A stretch of 30,514 nucleotides of DNA from an uncultured Mollicutes bacterium (lineage in GTDB: Bacteria; Bacillota_I; Bacilli_A; RF39; UBA660), in the NCBI GenBank assembly GCA_900543055.1, contig UQQI01000014.1:1-30514 (forward strand), in the 5' to 3' direction. A model generated the notes under the pieces. The model did not search any database, had not been told where the DNA came from, and saw only the letters and a list, made by a program, of their open reading frames with translations. Position numbers and translations under genes: made by a program. Positions 14,922 through 22,163 of this stretch are shown one piece after another. Position 1 is the stretch's first letter, and the number at the start of each line of letters is the position of its first letter.

Positions 14922-15953
14922 ATGTCATTCATTGATATATATAATAATAATGTAAAAAGAAAAAAAGAGGAAATCTCAAGATTAAAAAAAGAAAGATTAA
15001 AATATGTTGGTATTGTTAGTGATTCCGGTTCTAAAATATTAAGAGCTAAACAACAAGCTAATTCTACTAAATCGCAAGTAACATTAAAATCTAAACTAAA
15101 TGAAATAACTCGTGAAGAAAAAAAGAAAAGTGATGCAGAAAAAAAGATTAATGAATATGACAAAAAAATCACAGCAAAAGAAAAAGAGTTAAATAACGAA
15201 GAAATAAAATTGCAAAAAGAACAAGAAAAAGAAATGAAAGCACAACAAAAAAGATATGCAGAAAGCATCAATTCTTTAAATAAAAATATTGAACTCCAAC
15301 AAATGGCTCATTTAGAACTATCTAATGAAGTTCAAAAACTTAAAGAAGCAAAGGATAAAATTAATATTTTATTTATCGGAGCAAATCCTACGCTAAACTT
15401 AAATCTAGAAAAAGAAGCTAGAGAAATAAGGGAAGCTATCATAAAATCATTAAATAGAGATTCAATTTGCTTTGAAACTCGATGGGCTACTAGAACAACC
15501 GATTTATTTCAATATATAAACGAGGTAAATCCTACAATAATTCATTTTAGTGGACATGGAACTGAAAATGGTGAATTAGTATTCCAAGACAATAATGATA
15601 ATCCTAAATTAGTTAGTCGAGAAGCTATTACAGAAATGATAAATGCCTCATCCGATGAAGTTAGACTAGTCGTATTTAATAATTGTTTTTCATCTGTTAT
15701 TGCAGAAGGTGTTGTAAAAAATATTGAATCTGCTATAGGAATGAACATTTCAATTGGAGATGATGCTGCTATTCAATTTGCTTCACAATTATATTCATCA
15801 ATCGGATTTGGTCTTTCATTAGAAAGAGCATTTAATCAAGCTATTATAAGTTTAAAATTAGAAGGAATTGATGAAGATAAAACTCCGCAATTATATACAA
15901 ATGAAAATTTTAATGCATCAGATATATATTTAGTAAAAAACACAAAAAATTAA
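14922..15953 (+). CDS. CHAT-domain protease with N-terminal coiled coil
   Basis: 343 aa. Residues 1-145 are almost entirely Lys/Glu/Gln-rich coiled coil. Residues 146-340 form a CHAT (caspase-like) domain: NILFIGANP (148-156), then HFSGHG with catalytic H212, then VFNNCFS with catalytic C255, and GMNISIGDDAAIQFASQLYSSIGFGLSLERAFNQA. CHAT proteases act as effectors in several prokaryotic immune systems when coupled to a sensor; here no sensor gene lies next to it, so the coiled coil may be the sensor or assembly part. Start has CGGAGGT. It has its own promoter and terminator, making it a separate cargo unit between relaxase and integrase. Both catalytic residues are present. Confidence 0.88.
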   Translation: MSFIDIYNNNVKRKKEEISRLKKERLKYVGIVSDSGSKILRAKQQANSTKSQVTLKSKLNEITREEKKKSDAEKKINEYDKKITAKEKELNNEEIKLQKEQEKEMKAQQKRYAESINSLNKNIELQQMAHLELSNEVQKLKEAKDKINILFIGANPTLNLNLEKEAREIREAIIKSLNRDSICFETRWATRTTDLFQYINEVNPTIIHFSGHGTENGELVFQDNNDNPKLVSREAITEMINASSDEVRLVVFNNCFSSVIAEGVVKNIESAIGMNISIGDDAAIQFASQLYSSIGFGLSLERAFNQAIISLKLEGIDEDKTPQLYTNENFNASDIYLVKNTKN

Positions 15954-15971
15954 CTTAATAGTATCCTACTA

Positions 15972-15993
15972 AGATCAACAATAAAGTTGGTCT
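15972..15993 (+). terminator. Terminator after the CHAT gene
   Basis: AGATCAAC-AATAAA-GTTGGTCT with one G-U pair, then T7. It lies about 20 bases after the stop codon. Confidence 0.85.
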
Positions 15994-16051
15994 TTTTTTA
16001 TTGATAAAACAGATAAATAATCAATGATTAGTTAAAACAAACAAAACAATG

Positions 16052-16081
16052 GTAAAATATAGATGTATGTCGATATTTTAC
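16052..16081 (+). promoter_or_regulatory. Inverted repeat in front of the integrase gene
   Basis: GTAAAATAT and ATATTTTAC are perfect 9-bp arms 12 bases apart, ending just before the AAGGAGG of int. It could be an operator or an mRNA hairpin that limits integrase expression. The left arm contains TAAAAT, a possible -10. Confidence 0.45.
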
Positions 16082-16107
16082 GGATAAGAAAAGGAGGTAA
16101 TAAATAA

Positions 16108-17250
16108 ATGTCCGTAAGACAACTTAAAGCAAATAAAATAACAAAAGATGGAAGATCTTGGGTATTCATACAATATAGTTATGGATTAGATGGTAAAAGG
16201 CATCAATATCAATCCCCTGCTTTTATGACTGAAAAGGATGCTATTAGAGCAGAAGAAGAATATTTAAATAAATATAAGGAATTAGAAGTAAATCCTCATA
16301 TGACTTTTAAAGAAGCTTATACACTATATTATGATTATCAAAAAGATAAAATAAAAGATTCTACTCTAAAAACTTATAGAGATAGAATGGTATATATGGG
16401 CTTACTAGATAATGTTGAATTAGTTAATTTAGATTGGAATCTATATCAAAAATGGAGAAATCAAATGAATAAAACTAATTTATGTGATAGATATAAAACT
16501 GATATACAAAAATTTATAAAGCAAGTAATAAACTTTGCAGAAAAACAATGGGATTTTAATCTTAGAAAGTTTTATAACAGAATGGAACCTTTTAAGACAC
16601 CAGGTGCTATTAAGAAGGAAATGGATTTCTATGATCCAGATGAATTTTATAAATTCTTATCTGCAATAGATGATTTAAGAGATAGATGTTTATTTCAAAT
16701 ACTATTCTATTGTGGATTAAGAAGATCTGAAGCAAGAGGATTACAATGGAAACATATTGATTTTAATAATCATACTTTAACTGTTTGCCAACAAGTATTA
16801 AATCCTTCTACTAACAATAAAGATAGTGAATGGTATATATCAAGTCCTAAAACAAATTCATCTAATAGAACAATACCTGTTCCAGATGTATTATTAAATG
16901 ATTTATTAAAACTAAAGAAAAGTAATGAAGCATTTAAAAAATTTAAATTATCTTGGTTTGTTCTAGGTGATGATCAACCTATTACAACTCATCAGTTTTA
17001 TAGTAGACGTGATTTATATGCAAGTAAAGCGGGTCTAAAAAGAATTAGAATTCATGACTTTAGACATAGTTGTACAAGTGCATTAATATCAGCGTCTACT
17101 CCTATTACAGCTGTATCTAACTTTTTAGGACATGCTGATTCAACAGAAACACTAGAAACATATGCTCATTTAATAAAAAAAGATTATCAAAAGATAACCA
17201 ATTATTTCGATAATATGGAACAACAATACAATCAAAAATCAGAAAAATAA
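16108..17250 (+). CDS. int: Tyrosine recombinase/integrase of the element
   Basis: 380 aa, full length for Tn916/phage-type integrases. N-terminal arm-binding domain (1-60), SAM-like core-binding domain (64-160), catalytic domain (175-365) with R205 in GLRRSE, K248 in SPKTNSS, H316 and R319 in HDFRH, H342 in LGHAD and Y352 in ETYAHL: the complete catalytic set. Start follows AAAAGGAGG. Candidate arm repeats lie 33 bases after the stop. It should carry out integration and excision; no separate clear Xis gene is seen, unless the 84-aa protein at 11925 fills that role. Confidence 0.95.
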   Translation: MSVRQLKANKITKDGRSWVFIQYSYGLDGKRHQYQSPAFMTEKDAIRAEEEYLNKYKELEVNPHMTFKEAYTLYYDYQKDKIKDSTLKTYRDRMVYMGLLDNVELVNLDWNLYQKWRNQMNKTNLCDRYKTDIQKFIKQVINFAEKQWDFNLRKFYNRMEPFKTPGAIKKEMDFYDPDEFYKFLSAIDDLRDRCLFQILFYCGLRRSEARGLQWKHIDFNNHTLTVCQQVLNPSTNNKDSEWYISSPKTNSSNRTIPVPDVLLNDLLKLKKSNEAFKKFKLSWFVLGDDQPITTHQFYSRRDLYASKAGLKRIRIHDFRHSCTSALISASTPITAVSNFLGHADSTETLETYAHLIKKDYQKITNYFDNMEQQYNQKSEK

Positions 17251-17282
17251 ACCATATTAAACTTATATAAACCATCAGTAAT

Positions 17283-17302
17283 GATGGGTAATTGATGGGT
17301 AG
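17283..17302 (+). repeat. Double GATGGGTA(G) repeat, candidate integrase arm sites (right end)
   Basis: GATGGGTA at 17283-17290 and GATGGGTAG at 17294-17302, plus an inverted ACCATCA just before (CCATCA-GTAA-TGATGG hairpin). The position directly after int is typical of an attachment-site arm. Same direction as the pair at 3369-3388. Confidence 0.6.
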
Positions 17303-17327
17303 CGTGCTCTGATTTTAGTTATTAATT
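17297..17327 (-). repeat. Right copy of the 31-bp inverted repeat
   Basis: Reverse complement of 11532-11562 with one mismatch (17303). It begins inside the last GATGGGTAG and ends at a TTTTTAAAAA tract. See the left copy. Confidence 0.85.
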
Positions 17328-17365
17328 TTTAAAAAGCCCCGTAAATAAAGGTTAAAACAAAAAAT

Positions 17366-17385
17366 GGCTAGGAATTATCCTAGCC
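17366..17385 (-). terminator. Terminator facing the integrase end
   Basis: Minus strand GGCTAGGA-TAAT-TCCTAGCC followed by ATTTTTTG, an 8-bp perfect stem. It is preceded by CCCCCTGAAGG, as at 3236 and 25864. It stops minus-strand transcription coming from the right. Confidence 0.8.
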
Positions 17386-17502
17386 TTCAGGGGGCGCGAT
17401 TTAATAGACCATTTGCTTATTAAATCTTGTTAAATCGATATAATCGTTATACATCTGTATTATATTTTTTTACTAATTTTTAAGTTTTTTTACTATTTTT
17501 AG

Positions 17503-17534
17503 AACCTAAATAGTACCTAAAACCTATTTAGGTT
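17503..17534 (+). terminator. Hairpin after the integrase region
   Basis: AACCTAAATAG and CTATTTAGGTT form a perfect 11-bp stem with a 10-base loop, followed by TTATTAA on the plus strand. Probably a weak terminator for the integrase transcript. It lies just after the converging gene's stop codon. Confidence 0.5.
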
Positions 17535-17537
17535 TTA

Positions 17538-18038
17538 TTAACTGATTTTATTATAAACACGATCATTATACATAATTCCACCATTTACTACATCTAAATC
17601 ATGTTCCTCATCAAGTTTTTCACAACTACCTTCTGTATTAAGATCAACCATAGTTTTTTCGCATTCTTCATTTGTTTTCATTCAAAAAACTCTAGTTGTC
17701 TTAACACCATTTTCTTCCACTACTCCTCCAACAAATGTATATGTTGTAACTGATAAAACTTTTTCAGACTTAATTTTCCATGTACAATTTGTAGAATATA
17801 ATAACTTACATGAACCATCTTCATTTAATCTTATATTTTCATCTATCATCTTTCCACTAGTTGAATAATAATTAGCATGATATATTCCTGCATATTTTTT
17901 ACTATCTTCATTTACTACTGAAGTATCCTTTTCCTTACTATCTGTTTTACTTAATTCTTTAATTCTCATTCCTTGAATTATGGTAACAATTAACAATACA
18001 ATTATAATGGCAGATAGAATATAAATAATTTTTTTCAT
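17538..18038 (-). pseudogene. Small membrane-anchored protein gene with an in-frame TGA
   Basis: The N-terminal part has a signal anchor (MKKIIYILSAIIIVLLIVTIIQG) and a domain with KKYAGIYHANYYSTSGK...LNEDGSCKLLY...CTWKIKSEKVLSVTTYTF, a lipocalin/META-like beta pattern. After TTRVF a TGA occurs (17682-17684). The same frame then runs 47 more codons (MKTNEECEKTMVDLN...NGGIMYNDRVYNKIS), and the ending resembles the conserved last strand of such proteins. So the ancestral protein was about 165 aa. It is either a nonsense mutant or read through at TGA. The organism does not use TGA for Trp elsewhere. Confidence 0.65.
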
Positions 18039-18083
18039 ATATGCTCACTCATAGGTTTTATTATATCATAATTTAAAAAACAA

Positions 18084-18115
18084 AATCTAAAAACCTATTT
18101 AGAGATTTTTAGATT
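18084..18115 (-). terminator. Hairpin over the end of the membrane protein gene
   Basis: AATCTAAAAA and TTTTTAGATT form a 10-bp stem around the stop codon at 18095. On the minus strand it is followed by TTGTTTTTTAAATT. Likely the operon terminator. Confidence 0.5.
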
Positions 18116-18499
18116 AATTTTTCTATATGTTAATAGTAAAAGTAGCAATAAATTGAAATAAATCATATTTTGCTTTAAATATAACATTTTAAACTCTACA
18201 AAATTAGAACCATACGAATCACCAGTATATTTATTAAAAAATAAACTAGTATCAAATGTGAATCTACATAGAATATAACTTATTATCAAAAAAGATAATA
18301 TACAAATAATTATATAAGTTCTATTATTATTGATGGGATTCTTTTTAATAAAGTCTTTAGTAGTTAATACTATTACTACAACCAATAACACTAAATATAG
18401 CAAGTGACTCCAACTAACCATATTAAAGTAAGAATATACATTTAAAAAACAAACAAGTAATAATAATAAAATTCGAACAATATTTAACCCCTTATTCAT
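18095..18499 (-). CDS. Small integral membrane protein, four predicted helices
   Basis: 134 aa from ATG 18499 (AGGTGA upstream). Hydrophobic stretches at about 5-24 (IVRILLLLLVCFLNVYSYF), 31-48, 62-80 and 108-125 suggest four membrane helices with short loops; the end KINLKISK is basic. No family recognised. It overlaps the end of the membrane-anchored XRE regulator gene by eight bases, so the pair is co-translated and may form a membrane sensor with its regulator. Confidence 0.65.
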   Translation of the reverse strand: MNKGLNIVRILLLLLVCFLNVYSYFNMVSWSHLLYLVLLVVVIVLTTKDFIKKNPINNNRTYIIICILSFLIISYILCRFTFDTSLFFNKYTGDSYGSNFVEFKMLYLKQNMIYFNLLLLLLLTYRKINLKISK

Positions 18500-19433
18500 G
18501 TATATCACCTACTTCTATTACTAATTCTGTTAAATATGCTAATTGAGATAAATCACCACGTAATTTATAAACAGCACCTCGTATTTCCATATTATCAATA
18601 GAATAAAATTCATTTTCATTCGCAAAAGGATTAGAATTATATTGATATGAAGTATAAGTTCTTAAGAAATCAGCAGAATGGGCAGCAGTAAAAAAGTTAT
18701 CAATCATAACATTTCTATACTCACTAGTTAGACCATGATCAGAATATTTTTCTAAAATTTTTTCAGTATCCAATTGTGCAGTTAAAACATCACCATTACC
18801 AAAAAAAGTAAAAATATCATTTACAGTATATTTAATGTCTCTCTTATTAATAACATAATCAAATACTGTTTCATTTTTAATAGCTAAATAATTATTTTCT
18901 AAATTTTCAATTATTTTTTCATAATCATCAATAGAATAATTACCTCTATTTTTCTTTATGATATTTAGATTATTATCAATAGTCTCCATTCTTTCAGTTA
19001 CTCTTTTATATGTTTCTCTATTTACACTTAATGTATATTCTTTATTAACATATATAATATGAACAATATTAAAATATAAAAGTAATACAAATATAAATAC
19101 AACTGTTCCAACAATTATTTTATTAATGATAGAAATGACATTTTCTTTAGTGATTTGTTTAGAAATATTCATACTATCACGAACATAATCATCTGCTTCA
19201 GTAACAGGAATAACTTCATTTTCAATTTCTCTTCCCTTTAATAATTCAAGAATAGAACATCCAAGTTCTTTAGATAATATTTCTAAAATAGAGACATCAG
19301 GACACCCTTGCCCTCTTTCCCATTTAGAAATAGCTCTATCAGTAACTCCCAATTTTTCAGCAAGTTGCTTCTGAGTAAGTCCCTTATCTTTTCTTTTTTG
19401 TTGAATAAAACTTCCTATTTTATCATAATTCAT
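18492..19433 (-). CDS. XRE-family regulator with a membrane segment and extracytoplasmic domain
   Basis: 313 aa. Canonical helix-turn-helix at 5-62 (KGLTQKQLAEKLGVTDRAISKWERGQGCPD). A single membrane helix lies at about 106-125 (IIVGTVVFIFVLLLYFNIVHII). The remaining 190 residues are predicted outside the cell, with a coiled segment (TERMETIDNNLNIIKKNRGNYS) and a mixed domain without obvious family. This is a one-component membrane regulator: an outside signal may change DNA binding inside. The promoter has a palindrome 19489-19506 that may be its own operator. The downstream membrane gene is its likely partner. Confidence 0.8.
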   Translation of the reverse strand: MNYDKIGSFIQQKRKDKGLTQKQLAEKLGVTDRAISKWERGQGCPDVSILEILSKELGCSILELLKGREIENEVIPVTEADDYVRDSMNISKQITKENVISIINKIIVGTVVFIFVLLLYFNIVHIIYVNKEYTLSVNRETYKRVTERMETIDNNLNIIKKNRGNYSIDDYEKIIENLENNYLAIKNETVFDYVINKRDIKYTVNDIFTFFGNGDVLTAQLDTEKILEKYSDHGLTSEYRNVMIDNFFTAAHSADFLRTYTSYQYNSNPFANENEFYSIDNMEIRGAVYKLRGDLSQLAYLTELVIEVGDIHE

Positions 19434-19458
19434 TTAGTACTACACCTACCTTGTAATC

Positions 19459-19487
19459 ATTATATAAAAAGAGAAAAATTTTTTCAA
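19459..19487 (-). promoter_or_regulatory. Promoter of the membrane-anchored XRE operon
   Basis: Minus strand TTGAAA (19482-19487), 17 bases, TATAAT (19459-19464). Confidence 0.7.
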
Positions 19488-19488
19488 C

Positions 19489-19506
19489 AAACTCTCCGTA
19501 GAGTTT
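19489..19506. promoter_or_regulatory. Palindromic operator AAACTCT-CCGT-AGAGTTT
   Basis: Perfect 7-bp arms one base upstream of the -35 box of the XRE operon, so autoregulation is likely. Confidence 0.5.
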
Positions 19507-19527
19507 ATCTTTTTCGTTCAAACAAAA

Positions 19528-19577
19528 TAAAAAGTGCCAATACAAAAGACTATAAAATATAAGTCTGTACAAGCACT
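19528..19577 (-). terminator. Terminator of the XRE/IrrE-Fic/GPGGGLY operon
   Basis: Minus strand AGTGC...AGACT-(10 bases)-AGTCT...GCACT forms a nested imperfect hairpin, followed by TTTTTATTTTG. It lies about 170 bases after the last gene. The rest of the 315-base stretch 19434-19748 is AT-rich with no further gene. Confidence 0.5.
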
Positions 19578-19748
19578 CTGTTCATCTTATTAAAAAATAA
19601 ATATTCTATCTTTTTTTGTATTTTTTTAGTACTCTCAAATTAGTGGATATCTTATTTTTATATGTCAAACGCAATATTTTAAAAAGAAAATTAACACAAA
19701 ATAATATGTATAGTGTAAACTCATCTCAAATAATTATATTATAAATAT

Positions 19749-19976
19749 CTAATCATACTTATGATATTTTCTAATTAAATTTGCTTCTTTTTTATATCCT
19801 CTTTTTTCTAACTCTTCAATAAACACTGGCCAAGGTGGAATATTACTCATGTATGGTTCTCCTGGTCCATTATATGCACCACCACTTGGTCCTGTATATA
19901 ATCCACCACCAGGGCCAGAGTATAATCCACCACCTGGACCTTTATAATTATTTCTAGGCCACTTATTAATTACCAT
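19749..19976 (-). CDS. GPGGGLY-repeat small protein
   Basis: 75 aa. Four repeats of the type GPGGGLY-x (GPGGGLYSGPGGGLYTGP, GPSGGAYNGP) at residues 11-40, then a conserved-looking tail PYMSNIPPWPVFIEELEKRGYKKEA. Similar small GPGGGLYTGP proteins with a 'SNIPP..VFI..L...G' tail are widespread, but I know of no proven function. I chose the ATG at 19976, which overlaps the stop of the Fic gene; the in-frame upstream codons would overlap much more. The coupling suggests the two proteins work together. It is intact although its partner gene is broken. Confidence 0.7.
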   Translation of the reverse strand: MVINKWPRNNYKGPGGGLYSGPGGGLYTGPSGGAYNGPGEPYMSNIPPWPVFIEELEKRGYKKEANLIRKYHKYD

Positions 19977-21356
19977 TAGTTTCAACCTCCACATTATAAT
20001 TATCTTCATCTATCTCATCAACAAATAAATATCTATGTAATTCAATCATTGTATGAATTATTCTTTTTTCAATAAACATAATAAAAGGAACCAGATCTTC
20101 TTCAACATCTATTTTTGATAATGCATCATAATATTCTTTTTTACATTTTTCATCAATATAGATTGGTGGAATTTTCTTTTTTCTTAAAAGCCAGTTCATA
20201 ATAGTTCTTGAAATACATCCGTTACTATCTCTAAATGGATGAATAACAATAAATTTATATGTAAAATATGCAACCTGTTCTATATACTTTCCCAATTCAT
20301 ATTGATCTATATTTTTCATAAAAAATTGTAATTCTTCATCAAGTGCATTAATTCTATCATTTATTTCACGATATGGTACTGACTGTATAGTACCTCTCTT
20401 TATTAATGCAGATTCATCTCTATATTTACCATTATCATCAGGATAAGGAACATATTTAAATAATAATGAATGCAATTGCCCACAATTTTTGAATGAAATA
20501 TCATCGTCTGTATTAATTACATATTTTTGTAATTCTAAATTACCAAGAGTCATTACTATTTCTTCTCTGTAATTTTCAAAAAACTGACTATCAGAACCAT
20601 TAAAATTTAAATCAGCAAGAATGTAATTTAACTGTTTTCTATCAATTATAACACCCTCAAGTTTATTATCATTATAAATATAATTTTGTAAAATTTTTGT
20701 CCTGAATATTTATTAATACCAGCCATCACATAACTCATTGAACTTACTACATTGGATAATAAAGTACTATCAATAGTATTTTCTATTAATTCTTGTCTCT
20801 TTACCGATACACCATATTTTTTCATTCTTTGCCTTAATGATTCTGAAGATATATCACCATCTATTAAATTTAAACCATATGCGATTCTATTCAAACAAGA
20901 ATAAAAACTAACTCCAAAATATTCAGCAATAATTGTAATACTTTCAAAATCAATAAATCCATCATTATTTTTGTATTGTTCACATATAAGTCTTAACTCA
21001 TCAGTAGGCATAAGTAAATAACCTTCAAAATCATTTGCGTATTTTTCAATTTTTTTATTTGAATTTTTTAAACACTCAATATAATCAGTTTTTCCAATTT
21101 TCATATTTAAATCTTTTATAAAGTGGTAATATTCATGTGCTGCAGTAAATCTTTGTCTTTAACAACAACTATTTGAATTAATACCTACAATTGTACAATT
21201 ATCTTCATCATTAATAATAATACAATTTTCAAAATCTTTTAATACAATATATATACCAGCATTGTGCAGAATCTTAAATGGATCTATTGAAAAAGTTAAT
21301 TGGCCATTCTTTTTTATTTTATCTAATTCATTTTTTGCTAATTTTTCTGGTGTCAT
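19966..21356 (-). pseudogene. IrrE-type metallopeptidase/Fic fusion gene, broken
   Basis: 5' part (MTPEKLAKNELDKI...VGINSNSCC) is the N-terminus of an ImmA/IrrE protease and ends in TAA (21159-21161). The same frame continues directly with RQRFTAAHEYYHFIKD, which contains the zinc motif HExxH, and ANDFEGYLLMP, the third-ligand region. Near 20675, loss of one base in a T-run ends this frame; restoring it reads YNDNKLEGVIIDRKQLNYIL and runs into the Fic domain. The Fic motif reads HPFRDSNGCISR instead of HPFx(D/E)GNGRxxR: His is kept, but Gly is Ser and the first Arg is Cys. The ancestral protein was about 460 aa. The start lies one base after the XRE gene. A locus of this type is probably a toxin or phage-sensing module. 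Confidence 0.75.
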
Positions 21357-21357
21357 A

Positions 21358-21699
21358 TTAGTTATCCTTATTTTGTAATTTTAAAATATTTTTATATTCT
21401 ATTAAACTAACAATCTCTTTTTTATCCTTTTCACTCAATTCATTAAAACCTCTCGCAAAAGCAACATCACTACTGTTTATAGTATGCTCTTCAGTTGTTA
21501 ATTCATCCATGCTAATATTATATAATTTTGAAAAATTCATTAATTCTTGTAAATCAATTTTTCGTTCACCTTTTTCAATTCTCAATATTGCATCTCTACC
21601 AACACATAAAATTCCAGCAACTTGCTCTTGAGTCAACCCCATATATTTTCTAAGTTTTCTTAATCTTTCACCTATTTTTTTATAATTTAACTCTATCAT
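21358..21699 (-). CDS. XRE-family regulator paired with the IrrE-Fic gene
   Basis: 113 aa from ATG 21699, which has GGGAGTGA upstream. Helix-turn-helix at 8-62 (MGLTQEQVAGILCVGRDAILRIEKGERKIDLQEL). The C-terminal 45 residues (ELSEKDKKEIVSLIEYKNILK) form a short helix. In ImmR/ImmA pairs the protease cleaves such a repressor; the arrangement here is the same. A perfect 25-bp palindrome overlaps its -35 region, so it very probably represses itself. Confidence 0.85.
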   Translation of the reverse strand: MIELNYKKIGERLRKLRKYMGLTQEQVAGILCVGRDAILRIEKGERKIDLQELMNFSKLYNISMDELTTEEHTINSSDVAFARGFNELSEKDKKEIVSLIEYKNILKLQNKDN

Positions 21700-21730
21700 A
21701 TATCTCACTCCCACATTCAAATTTATTTAT

Positions 21731-21765
21731 ATTATGCACAAAAATGTTGAAAAATTCAACATTTT
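21731..21765 (-). promoter_or_regulatory. Promoter and 25-bp palindromic operator of the XRE/IrrE-Fic operon
   Basis: Minus strand TTGAAT (21754-21759), 17 bases, CATAAT (21731-21736). The palindrome AAAATGTTGAA-AAA-TTCAACATTTT (21741-21765) has perfect 11-bp arms and covers the -35 box and part of the spacer. The stretch 21766-22143 upstream holds no gene or signal that I can support. Confidence 0.75.
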
Positions 21766-22143
21766 TTAATTAAAGTTTACTAATCATTATTACTTTAAAA
21801 AAATTCTTTTATTATCAACAACAAAAGAAAATTTGTACACGATGGCTTTTATGCATACTATCATTAAGTATTTAAGTACTATATCAATAGCCCTAAAAAA
21901 TATAATCATCAAGTTTTTTATAAATTACCATCAACATATTCTTTATATTATTAAATACTTTCTAGTTATTTTTTTATTATATTTTCGTATAAATCTCATA
22001 TCAAATATGCACTACAATCTATAATATATCAGAGTCATAATCATATAGTTAAATTAACCTTGTCCATATCATTGTAAAAATAAATGTTTTAAGCAGAAAA
22101 TATTTTAATAATATTAATACATCATACATATTTAAAATTAAAA

Positions 22144-22159
22144 ACACTCATCAGAGTGT
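22144..22159 (-). terminator. Terminator of the DUF262 gene
   Basis: Minus strand ACACTC-TGAT-GAGTGT followed by TTTTAATTTT, just after the stop codon at 22164. Confidence 0.75.
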
Positions 22160-22163
22160 CTTT

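Noticed and set aside
14894..15271. 125-codon open frame opposite the CHAT gene
   Set aside because: It mirrors the Lys/Glu-rich coiled coil as Phe/Ser-rich sequence, the usual shadow effect.
17384..17404. tRNA 3' end as integration site
   Set aside because: The GGGGGCGCGATTTAA stretch suggested a tRNA end at first, but no cloverleaf or T-arm could be drawn.
3398..18038. Use of TGA as a Trp codon (Mycoplasma-type code)
   Set aside because: Two genes end in TGA shortly before TAA and one frame is interrupted by TGA. But Trp is written TGG in the integrase and the other intact genes, and TGA stops lie at sensible gene overlaps, so the standard bacterial code fits.
10739..18038. Self-transmissible conjugative element
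   Set aside because: Relaxase and integrase are present, but no coupling protein, VirB4-like ATPase or other secretion gene was found in the window.
21833..22024. Plus-strand open frame of 63 codons in the gap before the DUF262 gene
   Set aside because: No ribosome binding site, composition like random AT-rich DNA (Ile/Phe/Tyr-rich), no recognisable domain.
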